Source of the DNA: Streptomyces sp. cf386
GTDB lineage: Bacteria; Actinomycetota; Actinomycetes; Streptomycetales; Streptomycetaceae
Direction of reading: 5' to 3'
DNA length: 64,000 nt
Assembly: GCF_900103585.1 (NCBI RefSeq)
Contig: NZ_FNHV01000011.1
Span: forward strand, 286,987 to 350,986
Part shown: one piece after another, positions 24,347 to 35,281 of the stretch
Layout of the letters: each line of letters opens with the position of its first letter
How positions within the stretch are numbered: position 1 is the first letter of the stretch
Position numbers and translations under genes: made by a program
The notes under the pieces: model-generated
What the model was told of the DNA's origin: nothing
Database searches by the model: none
What the model saw: the letters and a program-made list of their open reading frames with translations, nothing else

Positions 24347-25005
24347 TCAGCCCTCGTCCGGGCCACCGTTCTCCTTGTCGTCGCCCGCTGCCTCGGTCGC
24401 CTCCTCGGCCTTGACGGTCTGCGCGCCCGGCTGGGGCTCGGCGACGGCCACCCGCGCGGGGCGGATGGTGCGCTCGCCGATGCGATACCCGGGCTGCAGG
24501 ATCGCCACGCAGGTCGTCTCGGTGACGTCCGGAGCGTAGGAGTGCATCAGGGCCTCGTGGATCGTCGGGTCGAAGGGCTCGCCCTCCTTGCCGAACGCCT
24601 GCAGGCCCATCTTCGCCGCGACGGTCTCCAGCGACTCCGCGACGGACTTGAATCCGCCGACGAGCTCGCCGTGTTCCCGCGCACGGCCGATGTCGTCGAT
24701 CACGGGCAGGAGCTCGGTCAGGAGGTTCGCGATGGCGATCTCCTTGACCGTGATCCGGTCCCGCTCCACACGGCGGCGGTAGTTCTGGTACTCGGCCTGG
24801 AGCCGCTGGAGGTCCGCCGTGCGCTCACCGAGCGCCGTACGCACCTGGTCCAGCTGGGCCACCAGGCCCGCGTCTGCTGCTCCGTCCCCGGCCGGGGCCG
24901 CCCCCTCGCTGTTCGACGAGGTTGCGGCCTTCGACTCGGCGTCGTCAGGGGTCGCGCCGGAGGGGACGTCGGGCCTCTCCTCGAAGCCCGGGGTCTCCTC
25001 CGTCA

Positions 25006-25006
<1 letters not shown>
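24347..25006 (-). CDS. grpE: GrpE nucleotide exchange factor
   Basis: 219 residues. A Ser/Ala/Glu-rich unstructured N-terminus, a long coiled coil (LDQVRTALGERTADLQRLQ) and the GrpE core (ANLLTELLPVIDDIGRAREH) with the beta domain segment FDPTIHEALMHSYAPDV. It exchanges ADP for ATP on DnaK. ATG 25006 shares one base with the dnaK TAA (TAATG), giving coupled translation. The acidic and Pro-rich C-terminal tail is typical of Streptomyces GrpE. Confidence 0.97.
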
Positions 25007-26853
<1,847 letters not shown>

Positions 26854-26872
26854 GGTTGATTCCTCCAGCTGA

Positions 26873-26893
26873 CTTGAGTGGAACGGACTCAAG
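26873..26893 (-). promoter_or_regulatory. HAIR operator 1 (HspR site)
   Basis: CTTGAGT, seven bases, ACTCAAG: an exact match to the HspR-associated inverted repeat consensus. It lies 20 bases upstream of the dnaK start codon, between promoter and ribosome site, where bound HspR would block transcription. Confidence 0.95.
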
Positions 26894-26920
26894 TGTGCAT
26901 GACGCCTCCCGCCCGGTCAA
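26892..26920 (-). promoter_or_regulatory. Probable dnaK promoter
   Basis: On the minus strand, TTGACC (26920-26915) and CACACT (26897-26892) are separated by 17 bases and bracketed by the two HAIR elements. The -35 is good and the -10 is weak, so the assignment is tentative. Confidence 0.4.
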
Positions 26921-26924
26921 CAGA

Positions 26925-26945
26925 GCTGAGTCGACCCCACTCAAC
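26925..26945 (-). promoter_or_regulatory. HAIR operator 2, degenerate
   Basis: GCTGAGT, seven bases, ACTCAAC. The inner TGAGT/ACTCA half-sites and the 7-base spacer match HAIR, the outer bases do not. It lies upstream of the presumed -35 element and a few bases from the stop of the GT4-like gene. Confidence 0.75.
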
Positions 26946-26947
26946 TC

Positions 26948-28012
26948 TTATCCGTTCCTTACACGCAACTGGGCTCTGACCTGCGTAGATGTGACGTGAG
27001 TGGACGTCCGCGTGGTATCCCCCACGGGGAAATAGGGTTGACGCCGAGGCCCGTAGACCTTGATCCGCAGCAGTCCGAGTACGGCGATGAGGGCGACCGC
27101 CGCCACCCAGTACAACCCGGACACCGCGAGCCATCCCATGTGCACGAGAACCCCGACCAGCACCCCGGCGAAGGCGGCGACCCCCAGCAGGACGGTCGCG
27201 CCCTGCGGGGTGAGGCCGAGGCGGCGCATACGGTGGGCGAGGTGATCGGGTGCGCCGCGCAGCAGGGGCCGCCCGGCCAGTCGCCGGGACAGCGTCACGA
27301 GGAGTACGTCGGCGGTGGCGAGGGCGGTGAGCGAGTAGAGGATGCCCACGCTCGACACCGGATCGCGTCCGGCCCGGGTCATCACGGCCGACGCCGCCAC
27401 CATGAACCCGACGAACAGGGACCCGCACGACCCGAACCCGATGCGCGCGGGCGGCCAGTTGTGCATGAGGAACCCGGTCAGCGCGGCGGCCAGCACACTG
27501 AGCAGCACGGCGAGTTCGTCCATCACCTCGGCCGCCGCGAGCACACCGACACCGAAGGCGGTGACGACCCCGACGGTGCCGGCCAGCCCGTCCGCGTGGT
27601 CGAGCGCCTTGAAACCGACGGTGACGAGGACGATCAGGCCGACGGCCGGCACCCCCAGCAGGAAGCCCGTGTCGCCGTACGGCACCACGCAGGCCGCCGC
27701 CACGGCCGTACCGCCGACCAGGAACCGCGCCTTCACCCGCCGCACGTCGGCGACCAGCCCGAGCAGGGCGACGGCACCCCCGGCGATCAGCAGCCGCCTG
27801 ATCTCGGGGCCGAGCGGGGCGACCCCCGCCCACTCCCAGCCGGCCACGACCAGGCAGGTGGCGAGGACGACGGCCAGACCGCCGAACAACGGCAGGGGCC
27901 GCTGCCGCCGACGGTCGATGACGCCGAGGCGCAGCGCGGGCAGCCGGAAGAGCGCCGAGAGGAAGGCGGCGAGGAGGAGGGCGGTGGTGGCGGCGGCGAT
28001 CCCGTACAGCAC
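26948..28012 (-). CDS. GT4-like polyprenyl-phosphate sugar transferase family membrane protein
   Basis: 354 residues with about ten membrane segments, in the family of MraY/WecA (undecaprenyl-phosphate GlcNAc/MurNAc-peptide transferases). Landmarks are GVIDRRRQRPLPLFGGLAVV, FKALDHADGLAGTVGVV and MHNWPPARIGFGSCGSLFVG. Several acidic residues expected in the active site are replaced: GLVADVRRVK where family members have a DD pair, and GFGSCGS where they have GDxGS. It may have altered or no transferase activity. The cytoplasmic tail after the last helix is Thr-rich. It lies just upstream of dnaK on the same strand and is separated by the HspR operators. Confidence 0.75.
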   Translation of the reverse strand: MLYGIAAATTALLLAAFLSALFRLPALRLGVIDRRRQRPLPLFGGLAVVLATCLVVAGWEWAGVAPLGPEIRRLLIAGGAVALLGLVADVRRVKARFLVGGTAVAAACVVPYGDTGFLLGVPAVGLIVLVTVGFKALDHADGLAGTVGVVTAFGVGVLAAAEVMDELAVLLSVLAAALTGFLMHNWPPARIGFGSCGSLFVGFMVAASAVMTRAGRDPVSSVGILYSLTALATADVLLVTLSRRLAGRPLLRGAPDHLAHRMRRLGLTPQGATVLLGVAAFAGVLVGVLVHMGWLAVSGLYWVAAVALIAVLGLLRIKVYGPRRQPYFPVGDTTRTSTHVTSTQVRAQLRVRNG

Positions 28013-28201
28013 GGAGCTAGGTTAGTGCCGTATATCCACTTTTGAGATGAATAACACGTTCGGATCTTAAGGCAACCCTCAGCGACCCAGATCACCCCGC
28101 ACCTGGCTACAGTGCGACGGAGGATGGGGGTAGTCTCAGACGGACTGCATAAGTTACCGCTTAGTAATATCTAACCCCTCGCAGGCCCGAGGAGCCCCGA
28201 A

Positions 28202-30484
28202 ATGCAACTCGCCGCGATCATCGTGTCGCTGGTACTGACCGTGGTCGGCGTTGCGCTGCTAGCACGCGCCATCGGCCAGTTCGTCCGGTACTTCAAGCTC
28301 GGCCAGCCGGTCCCGGCCGGCAGCCGGACCGACAACCCCTACGCGCGCAGTGTGACGCTGATACGCGAGTTCCTGGGCCACACCCGGATGAACCGCTGGG
28401 GCATCGTCGGCTTCGCGCACTGGTTCGTGGCGGTCGGCTTCCTGACCCTGCCCCCGACCCTGGCGCAGGCGTTCGGCCAGCTCTTCCAGGCCGACTGGAC
28501 GCTGCCCGTCATCGGCGGGTTCCTGCCGTTCGAGCTGTACATCGAGTTCATCGGCGTCATGACGATCCTGGGCATCGCGGTGCTCATCGTGATCCGCCTG
28601 CTGAGCCTGCCCTCCCGAGCCGGCCGCAAGTCCCGCTTCGCGGGCTCGAAGTCAGGTCAGGCGTACTTCGTCGAGTACGTCATCCTCACCATCGGCCTCG
28701 CGATCTACGTGCTGCGCGGCCTGGAGGGCGCGATCCACCACGTGGAGCACTACGAGGCCGCGTACTTCGCCTCGTACCCGCTGGTCCTGGCCTTCAAGGG
28801 CCTGAGCGTCCCCACGCTCCAGACGCTGATCTACTTCACCGCGATGGTGAAGATCAGCACCTCGTTCATCTGGATGATCGTGGTCTCGCTGAACACCAAC
28901 ATGGGCGTTGCCTGGCACCGCTTCCTGGGCTTCCCGAACATCTGGTTCAAGCGCAACGCGACGGGCGAGACGGCCCTCGGCGCCCTCCAGCCCATGACCT
29001 CCGGCGGCAAGCCGATCGACTTCACCGACCCCGGTGACGACGACGTCTTCGGCGTCTCCCAGGTCGAGCAGTTCTCCTGGAAGGGCCTGCTGGACTTCTC
29101 CACCTGCACCGAGTGCGGCCGCTGCCAGTCGCAGTGCCCCGCCTGGAACACCGGCAAGCCCCTCTCCCCGAAGCTGCTGATCATGTCGCTGCGCGACCAC
29201 GCGCACGCCAAGGCGCCCTACCTGCTGGCCGGTGGCGGCAAGTCGATGGAGGGCGAGGAGAAGGCGTCCGAGGAGCAGCTGAAGGACGTCCCCGCAGCCG
29301 CCCTCGCGGAGGCCGAGCGCCCCCTCATCGGCACCGTCGAGGAGAACGGCGTCATCGACCCGGACGTCCTGTGGTCCTGCACCACCTGCGGCGCCTGTGT
29401 CGAGCAGTGCCCGGTCGACATCGAGCACATCGACCACATCGTCGACATGCGCCGCTACCAGGTGATGATCGAGTCCGCGTTCCCGTCCGAGGCGGGCACG
29501 ATGCTCAAGAACCTGGAGAAGAAGGGCAACCCCTGGGGCCTGGCCAAGAAGCAGCGCCTGGAGTGGCTCAAGGAGGTCGAGTTCGAGGTCCCGGTCGTCG
29601 GCCAGGACATCGAGGACCTCACCGAGGTCGAGTACCTGTACTGGGTCGGCTGCGCCGGCGCCCTGGAGGACCGCGCCAAGAAGACCACGAAGGCCTTCGC
29701 CGAACTCCTCCACATCGCGGGCGTCAAGTTCGCGATCATGGGCGGCGACGAGAAGTGCACCGGCGACTCCGCCCGCCGCCTCGGCAACGAGCCCCTCTTC
29801 CAGGAGCTCGGCATGGAGAACGTCATGGCCCTGAACATGGCGTTCGGCGAGGAGATGGACGACGACGGCAAGGTGACGCCCGAGTCCGCCAAGCCGAAGT
29901 CGGCGAAGAAGATCGTCGCCACCTGCCCGCACTGCCTCAACACGATCGGCAACGAGTACCCGCAGATCGGCGGCGACTACGAGGTCATCCACCACACCCA
30001 GCTGCTCCAGCACCTGGTGGACGAGGGCAAGCTGGTCCCGGTGACCCCGGTCGAGGGCATCATCACCTACCACGACCCCTGCTACCTGGGCCGCCACAAC
30101 AAGATCTACACGCCCCCGCGCGAGATCATCGCCAACGTCCCGGGCCTGCGCAACGAGGAGATGCACCGCCACAAGGAGCGCGGCTTCTGCTGCGGCGCCG
30201 GTGGTGCCCGGATGTGGATGGAGGAGCGGATCGGCAAGCGCATCAACAACGAGCGCGTCGACGAGGCTCTCTCCACCAACCCCGACATCATCTCGACGGC
30301 CTGCCCGTTCTGCCTCGTCATGCTGACCGACTCGGTCAACGGCAAGAAGAACGACGGCAAGGCCAAGGAGTCCATCACGGTCGTCGACGTCGCCCAGCTC
30401 CTGCTGGAGTCGGTCAAGACGCCGGTGGACCCGCAGGACACGGCCGAGACGGAGAGCGAGCCGGAGCCGGAGCCGGTGAAGTAG
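28202..30484 (+). CDS. Membrane Fe-S oxidoreductase (HdrD/GlpC-like, CCG domains)
   Basis: 760 residues. About five N-terminal membrane helices of the nitrate-reductase-gamma/HdrE type (starting AAIIVSLVLTVVGVALLAR) are fused to two 4Fe-4S motifs: Cys302/305/308/312 (CTECGRCQSQCP) and Cys393/396/399/403 (CTTCGACVEQCP). Two Cys-rich CCG domains follow (WVGCAGALEDR; HDPCYLGRHN and GFCCGAGGARMW). This layout suits electron transfer from a membrane quinone or haem site to an iron-sulfur catalytic centre. The physiological partner is unknown; this single-gene form is common in actinomycetes. The tail is Glu/Pro-rich. Confidence 0.9.
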   Translation: MQLAAIIVSLVLTVVGVALLARAIGQFVRYFKLGQPVPAGSRTDNPYARSVTLIREFLGHTRMNRWGIVGFAHWFVAVGFLTLPPTLAQAFGQLFQADWTLPVIGGFLPFELYIEFIGVMTILGIAVLIVIRLLSLPSRAGRKSRFAGSKSGQAYFVEYVILTIGLAIYVLRGLEGAIHHVEHYEAAYFASYPLVLAFKGLSVPTLQTLIYFTAMVKISTSFIWMIVVSLNTNMGVAWHRFLGFPNIWFKRNATGETALGALQPMTSGGKPIDFTDPGDDDVFGVSQVEQFSWKGLLDFSTCTECGRCQSQCPAWNTGKPLSPKLLIMSLRDHAHAKAPYLLAGGGKSMEGEEKASEEQLKDVPAAALAEAERPLIGTVEENGVIDPDVLWSCTTCGACVEQCPVDIEHIDHIVDMRRYQVMIESAFPSEAGTMLKNLEKKGNPWGLAKKQRLEWLKEVEFEVPVVGQDIEDLTEVEYLYWVGCAGALEDRAKKTTKAFAELLHIAGVKFAIMGGDEKCTGDSARRLGNEPLFQELGMENVMALNMAFGEEMDDDGKVTPESAKPKSAKKIVATCPHCLNTIGNEYPQIGGDYEVIHHTQLLQHLVDEGKLVPVTPVEGIITYHDPCYLGRHNKIYTPPREIIANVPGLRNEEMHRHKERGFCCGAGGARMWMEERIGKRINNERVDEALSTNPDIISTACPFCLVMLTDSVNGKKNDGKAKESITVVDVAQLLLESVKTPVDPQDTAETESEPEPEPVK

Positions 30485-30499
30485 CTTCTATAGCAGTCC

Positions 30500-30533
30500 G
30501 ACGCCCCCCTGTCCTCATCGGGCAGGGGGCGTC
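30500..30533 (+). terminator. Hairpin after the Fe-S oxidoreductase gene
   Basis: GACGCCCCC..CTG pairs with CAGGGGGCGTC, leaving one bulged C and an 11-base loop, 16 bases after the stop at 30484. Confidence 0.75.
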
Positions 30534-30572
30534 GTCGTACACGGCAGGAAGCGATCGGAAAGGATCCGCGGC

Positions 30573-30866
30573 GTGATCATCTTCGGCACCAAGGGCTACC
30601 TCTACCAGCTCGCGATACTCACCCTGGTGTGCGGCCAGTGCGGCAACCCGGCCGCACACACGCTCAGGAAGCGCGTCACGAAGTTCACGCTGTTCTTCGT
30701 GCCGTTGTTCCCGTTCTCGACCAAGTACGCGACGCAGTGCACCTTCTGCGGCGCCGAGCAGAAGGTCACCGCGGAGCAGGCGGAGCAGTTGCAGGCGCAG
30801 GCCGCGTCCGGCGGGCACGGCGGACAGCAGGCCTACGGGCAGCCGCAGCAGCCGTACCAGTCCTGA
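30573..30866 (+). CDS. Zinc-ribbon protein
   Basis: 97 residues from GTG 30573 with AAAGGAT upstream. Two CxxC pairs form a zinc ribbon (LVCGQCGNPAAH and TQCTFCGAEQK) around a hydrophobic, Phe-rich segment (KFTLFFVPLFPFSTKYATQ). The C-terminus is Gln/Gly-rich. This small family is widespread in Streptomyces; its role is unknown. The hydrophobic middle may lie at the membrane. Confidence 0.85.
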   Translation: MIIFGTKGYLYQLAILTLVCGQCGNPAAHTLRKRVTKFTLFFVPLFPFSTKYATQCTFCGAEQKVTAEQAEQLQAQAASGGHGGQQAYGQPQQPYQS

Positions 30867-30875
30867 TACGGCCGG

Positions 30876-31640
30876 TCAGGACTTCGTCTGCTTGGTGCCG
30901 TTCACCGGGTCGGCGGCGTGCTTCGGGCCGGGCCGGGAGGAGAACTGGCCGACGAGTTCACGGAAGCAGACCAGGGCGGTGATCGGCGGGATGCCGACGA
31001 CCACCATCGCGAGCAGGGAATGCGGTGACTGGCCGATGCACAGCGCCACCGCCACGCCGGAGGAGACCAGCATGACCGCCCAGGAACGGCGGGCCGTTCT
31101 GCGCTGAACGGATGCGCGCAGGATGGACAGTCCCGCTAACAGCCACGGCCCGTACACCGTCAACGGCCACCATTCGCCCAGTTTCGGCGACACGACGAGC
31201 AGCGCGATGGTGCGGAGCTGATCGTACGAGTACGAGATGGACCAGGTCAGCATCGTCACCGCACACACCGTGATGGCCGCGACGAGGACAGCGACGGTGA
31301 TGATCCGCGGGTTTCCGCCGAGGATGCGAGCGCCTGCCTGGGGCCGCCGGCGATTGACCGGGCGGCGCGGGCGGGTGTCCCTGTCCCTGTCCAGCGGGCG
31401 GGTGTCCCGGTCCAGCAGACGAGCGTCCCGGTCCAGCAGACGTGTGCCGCTGTCGAGCAGGGGAGCGGGCGGATCGAGATCCATGCCGTGCGTCGTGTTC
31501 AGCATCTGCGCCAGCTCGGCATCCGGGTCCCACGCCTCCGACGAGATCGTCGTCGGGCCGGGGACCTGCCAGAGATGCTGCGTGTCGACCTGCTGCGTGT
31601 AATGAGGGTGATCGCCTAGCGCGTCATAATCGGTCCTCAT
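30876..31640 (-). CDS. DUF2637-like membrane protein with LLDRD repeats
   Basis: 254 residues from ATG 31640, with GGAAGGG eight bases upstream. The N-terminal half is soluble and contains a run of LLDxxxR-type repeats (LLDSGTR, LLDRDAR, LLDRDTR, PLDRDRDTR). The C-terminal half has about four membrane helices (IITVAVLVAAITVCAVTML, then WLLAGLSILRASV). The membrane part resembles the DUF2637/SpdB-like proteins of Streptomyces, some of which are linked to plasmid spread, but no mobile genes are near. Function unknown. Confidence 0.7.
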   Translation of the reverse strand: MRTDYDALGDHPHYTQQVDTQHLWQVPGPTTISSEAWDPDAELAQMLNTTHGMDLDPPAPLLDSGTRLLDRDARLLDRDTRPLDRDRDTRPRRPVNRRRPQAGARILGGNPRIITVAVLVAAITVCAVTMLTWSISYSYDQLRTIALLVVSPKLGEWWPLTVYGPWLLAGLSILRASVQRRTARRSWAVMLVSSGVAVALCIGQSPHSLLAMVVVGIPPITALVCFRELVGQFSSRPGPKHAADPVNGTKQTKS

Positions 31641-31642
31641 TT

Positions 31643-31828
31643 CTAGAACCCTTCCCCTTCCATCGACGCCCGGAGATATTCACTCTCCATCCGACCGATG
31701 GTTCTCAGAAAGTCCTCAAGCAGATCCGAACAGTGCGTGACGCTTTCCCCGGTGGTCTGATCAGCTGCCTGCCGCGAGCGGAACGGACCACCCTCACCTG
31801 CATGTCTTTCCTGCCAAGTCACGCCCAC
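31643..31828 (-). CDS. Possible small protein upstream of the DUF2637-like gene
   Basis: A 61-residue frame ending two bases before the next start. The second half (CSDLLEDFLRTIGRMESEYL) looks protein-like and helical, but third positions are less GC-rich than in the neighbours and no good ribosome site fixes a start. It could equally be leader sequence. The rest of the 330-base gap (31641-31970), with several AT-rich stretches, shows nothing else I can name. Confidence 0.3.
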   Translation of the reverse strand: MGVTWQERHAGEGGPFRSRQAADQTTGESVTHCSDLLEDFLRTIGRMESEYLRASMEGEGF

Positions 31829-31970
31829 CTAACGAGTGCCGGACGGCCCAGGACATCTGGCATTCGGGGGAATATCCGTCAACGGTGATTATCGGGAAGA
31901 TCCAATGACAGGGCCCGTCCGGTGAAATTCTGAAAATGTCGAAGATATCGATGGCGCCGAGGATGTATGA

Positions 31971-33164
31971 CTAAATCTTGTCGGGTGCGGTGCGTCGCCG
32001 GGCCGCGAGGGAGAGGGCCAGGGCGGGGCCGACGGCGAGGAGGAGGGCGAGGGCCGCGTAGCCGTAGGTGAGGGTGGCCAGGGAGGCGACCGCGGCCACC
32101 AGCAGCGGGCCGCCCGCGTCGCCGAGTTCACGGCCGAGCTCGGCGGAGCCCATGGTCTGGCCGAGCCGTTCCGCGGGGGTGGAGGCGGCCAGCGCGGCGA
32201 AGCCGAGCGGGGTGATCAGGCCGGTGCCCATGCCGATCAGGGCCGCGGCGGCCAGGACGCCGGTCAGTCCGGGGAGCATCGCACAGGCCAGACCGGCAGC
32301 CGTGATCAGCAGCCCGGCGGTGAGGCCGCCGCGGGCCGTCAGGCGGCCCTCGTCCAGTGCTCGCCCGGCCTTCGGCTGTACGACGGCCGCGCAGGCCGCC
32401 AGCACCGACACCGCGGCGCCGGTCGCCACCGTGCCGAGTCCGGCGGCGGCGCCGGAGACCGGCAGGAAGCCGACGCCGACGGAGAGGGCGGCGGTCGCGC
32501 CGGCCAGGGCTGCGGTGGGCCGCAGGAAGGCGGGGTCGGCCAGGCGCCGGGCGAGGTCCACGACGGTCTGCCGCTGCCTGGGCAGTGGCGGTACGTGCGG
32601 GACGGCGACGGCGGCCCAGAGCGCGACCGCCGCGCCGAGCACCGCCAGCACGACGAACAGCAGCCGCAGACCGCCGGCCCACACCAGGACGCCGCCGAGC
32701 AGCGGGCCGAGGGTGTACCCGATGGACTTGTAGAAGCCGTAACTGCCGAACGCCCGCCCGTGCTTGGCCGCCGGGTTCAGCCGGGCCACCAGCGCGGACG
32801 CGGACGGCGAGAACGCGGAGGCCGCGGCGCCCTGACCGAGGCGGGCCGCCCACAGCCAGCCGGGGCTGTCCGCGACGACGTACGCGCCGGACGCCACCGC
32901 GAACGCGACAAGCCCGCCGAGCAGCACCGGCCGGGCACCGATCCGATCGGCGAGCGCCCCGAACAGCGGCTTGAGCAGCACCTCGGCACCGTCGTACAGG
33001 GCCAGCAGACCGCCCAGGACGAGCAGCGAGGTCACGGCGTCGTCGGAGTGCCCGCCGAGGTTGGCGGCAATGCCGTGGGCGCCGAAGGCGGTGGTGAAGC
33101 CGGCGGCGTAGAGGGGCCACATCTGGGCGGCGGGGGCGGCGTGCCGTGCCGACGTCGCGGTCAT
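31971..33164 (-). CDS. MFS transporter
   Basis: 397 residues and about twelve membrane helices. The MFS loop 2-3 motif is visible as KPLFGALADRIGARPVLLGG, and the repeat half begins near RRLADPAFLRPTAALAGA. Likely a proton-coupled exporter of small hydrophobic compounds; substrate unknown. Next to a YciI gene in the same orientation but separated by 93 bases. Confidence 0.88.
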   Translation of the reverse strand: MTATSARHAAPAAQMWPLYAAGFTTAFGAHGIAANLGGHSDDAVTSLLVLGGLLALYDGAEVLLKPLFGALADRIGARPVLLGGLVAFAVASGAYVVADSPGWLWAARLGQGAAASAFSPSASALVARLNPAAKHGRAFGSYGFYKSIGYTLGPLLGGVLVWAGGLRLLFVVLAVLGAAVALWAAVAVPHVPPLPRQRQTVVDLARRLADPAFLRPTAALAGATAALSVGVGFLPVSGAAAGLGTVATGAAVSVLAACAAVVQPKAGRALDEGRLTARGGLTAGLLITAAGLACAMLPGLTGVLAAAALIGMGTGLITPLGFAALAASTPAERLGQTMGSAELGRELGDAGGPLLVAAVASLATLTYGYAALALLLAVGPALALSLAARRRTAPDKI

Positions 33165-33257
33165 GCGGTGCCTTCCTCGTCAGTCACATGCACGTCCGTA
33201 TCAGCTGTCGCGTCCGGCAGGAAGGGCGCGTCGATCAGGCCCTTGTCGCCCAGGCAC

Positions 33258-33809
33258 CTATCGCCGCCCGCCGAACTCCCAGTCATGGACCTCGACGTCG
33301 GCATACCGGTCCACCGTCAGCACGGCACGCGCCGCCTCCGGGTCCGGCGCCCTGAGCAGCACCGCCGTGCCCACCCAGGTGGCGCCGTCGTCGGAGAGGA
33401 GCGGCCCGTACGCGATCAGTTCGTCGCGGTCGGGCGGTACGGCGAGGTCGGCGGCCTGCCCCGCGACGCCGAGGCCGAGCACCAGGTAGCGGTTGCCGTC
33501 GGTCCGGCCGCCGGGGAAGTCCCACATGGTGCGCCCGAGCAGATTGCGCCACCGGCGCAGCAGCACGTCCCGGTACGCGCCCGCCTGGTAGTTGGGCTCG
33601 TCGAAGGCGAACGCGCGGGCGGCGGCGGGGTCGGGCAGGTCGACGATGTGCACGCTGCCGGTGGGCGTCTCGCCGTCGGCGGCGAAGGTCGGGCCGCGGG
33701 CGATCAGCTCCTTCGCATACCCGTCCATGTAGGACCAGTGCGCTTCAAGCAGTTCCTCGCGCAAGGGGAGCGAGCCGGGCCGATCGCGGTGGTAGCAGAA
33801 GAACTCCAT
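33258..33809 (-). CDS. YciI-family protein, two fused domains
   Basis: 183 residues made of two tandem YciI-like ferredoxin folds. ELIARGPTFAADGETPTGSV in the first half is echoed by ELIAYGPLLSDDGATWVGTA in the second, each followed by a DPxAAxAF/V helix. YciI proteins are small, mostly uncharacterised, possibly binding or catalysing chemistry on small ligands with a His-Asp pair. The duplicated form is seen in actinomycetes. Confidence 0.85.
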   Translation of the reverse strand: MEFFCYHRDRPGSLPLREELLEAHWSYMDGYAKELIARGPTFAADGETPTGSVHIVDLPDPAAARAFAFDEPNYQAGAYRDVLLRRWRNLLGRTMWDFPGGRTDGNRYLVLGLGVAGQAADLAVPPDRDELIAYGPLLSDDGATWVGTAVLLRAPDPEAARAVLTVDRYADVEVHDWEFGGRR

Positions 33810-33856
33810 GCGCCCAGTGAAGCCGGGCGGACCCCGACCGCGCTAGCGTGCCGATC

Positions 33857-34324
33857 ATGGCGGACTGGGAGATACGGCCCGCCTCGGCGTCGGACGTCGA
33901 GGCGGTGGCCGAGTTGCGCGCGGTCGTGCTGCGGGCGGATCTGGAGCGGCTCGGGCGGTACGACGAGGGGCGTGTGCGGCAGCGGTTGCGGGACGGGTTC
34001 GAGCCGGACCACACCTGGGTGATCGAGGTGGGCGGCGCGTTCGCGGGGTGTGTGGCGCTGCGGCCGGCCGAGGACGCCCACTGGCTGGAGCACTTCTATC
34101 TGGCCCCGCGGCTGCAGGGCGGCGGTATCGGTTCGGGTGTGCTGCGCGAGCTGCTGGAGCGGTGCGACCGCGACGGTGACGGCCTCGTCGTCCGGTTGAA
34201 CGTGCTGCGGGGCAGCCCGGCCCGACGGCTGTACGAGCGGCACGGGTTCACCGTCGAGACCGAGGACCGGGTGGACGTGTTCATGGTGCGTGGCCCTCGC
34301 GGCCGAGCTGCTGAGGGCCGCTGA
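33857..34324 (+). CDS. GNAT-family N-acetyltransferase
   Basis: 155 residues from ATG 33857 (MADWEIRPASASDVEAVAEL); GTG 33848 is a less likely start. Acetyl-CoA-binding region FYLAPRLQGGGIGSGVLREL, and the typical LNVLRGSPARRLYERHGF before the last strand. Substrate unknown. Divergent from the YciI gene with a short gap and convergent with the DUF574 gene. Confidence 0.9.
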   Translation: MADWEIRPASASDVEAVAELRAVVLRADLERLGRYDEGRVRQRLRDGFEPDHTWVIEVGGAFAGCVALRPAEDAHWLEHFYLAPRLQGGGIGSGVLRELLERCDRDGDGLVVRLNVLRGSPARRLYERHGFTVETEDRVDVFMVRGPRGRAAEGR

Positions 34325-34339
34325 GGACTCCCGACGGCG

Positions 34340-35134
34340 CTACGGCTTGCGCGCCACCCCGCCGAAGTCGTCGACCTCGTCCGGCGCCTGGTCACCCGAC
34401 GCGCTCGGGCGCCACCGGGACACGGACACGACACCCGGCTCCAGCAGCTCCAGACCGTCGAAGAACCGGGCGAGTTCCTCCGGGCTGCGGTTGACCCGGG
34501 GGTTGTCGCTCGCCTCGTTCCACTGCTCGATCATCTCCCGCATCGCCTGCGGGTTGAGCACCTCGGTGTCGTCGCAGAGCACGAGGTGGCTGCCGGAGGG
34601 CAGCGCGTCCACGAGGCGGCCGACGATGCCGTAGACGGTGTCGTCGGTGATGTGGGCGGTGATCCCCAGCAGGATGAGCGCGACCGGCTGGCTGAAGTCC
34701 AGGGTCTTGGCGGCCTGTTCGAGGATGGCCTCGGGTTCGCGCAGGTCGGCGTCGATGTAGTCGGTGGCGCCTTCGGGCGTGCTGGTGAGCAGGGCCTCGG
34801 CGTGGGCCAGGACGACCGGGTCGTGGTCGACGTAGACGATCCGGGTCTCGGGGACGAGCCGCTGGGCGACCTCGTGGGTGTTGTTCGCGGTCGGCAGCCC
34901 GGTGCCGACGTCCAGGAACTGCCGGATGCCGGCCTCGCGGACGAGGTACTCCACCGTCCGGACGAGGAACGCCCGCTGGGCCAGGGCGATGTCGAGGATC
35001 GCCGGATTGCCGCCCGCGATCTGGTCGCCGACGGCCCGGTCTATCTCGTAGCAGTCCTTGCCGCCGAGCCAGTAGTTCCAGATCCGGGCGGAATGCGGCA
35101 CGCTGCTGTTGATCAGCGGGCGTTCAATTGCCAT
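34340..35134 (-). CDS. DUF574 SAM-dependent methyltransferase
   Basis: 264 residues from ATG 35134 (MAIERPLINSSVPHSARIWN). The long open frame above it is a shadow of the next gene. SAM-binding segment FLDVGTGLPTANNTHEVAQR and YVDHDPVVLAHAEALL, with NYWLGGKDCYEIDR at the N-terminus, is diagnostic of this Streptomyces-expanded family. Genomes carry many copies; substrates are largely unknown. Divergent from the FG-GAP lipoprotein gene. Confidence 0.9.
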   Translation of the reverse strand: MAIERPLINSSVPHSARIWNYWLGGKDCYEIDRAVGDQIAGGNPAILDIALAQRAFLVRTVEYLVREAGIRQFLDVGTGLPTANNTHEVAQRLVPETRIVYVDHDPVVLAHAEALLTSTPEGATDYIDADLREPEAILEQAAKTLDFSQPVALILLGITAHITDDTVYGIVGRLVDALPSGSHLVLCDDTEVLNPQAMREMIEQWNEASDNPRVNRSPEELARFFDGLELLEPGVVSVSRWRPSASGDQAPDEVDDFGGVARKP

Positions 35135-35281
35135 GGGAGCTCCCCGAGTTGGCCGGATGTCACCCCATAACCTAGCCCCGCCGGCCGAACGACTTCCCGC
35201 TTCCCCGCACAGGGCTGTCGCCTCTCCTCGAACGCGTGCATCATTACCCAGTTGTTGTCCCTGGTGCTGACGAGGTGATCG

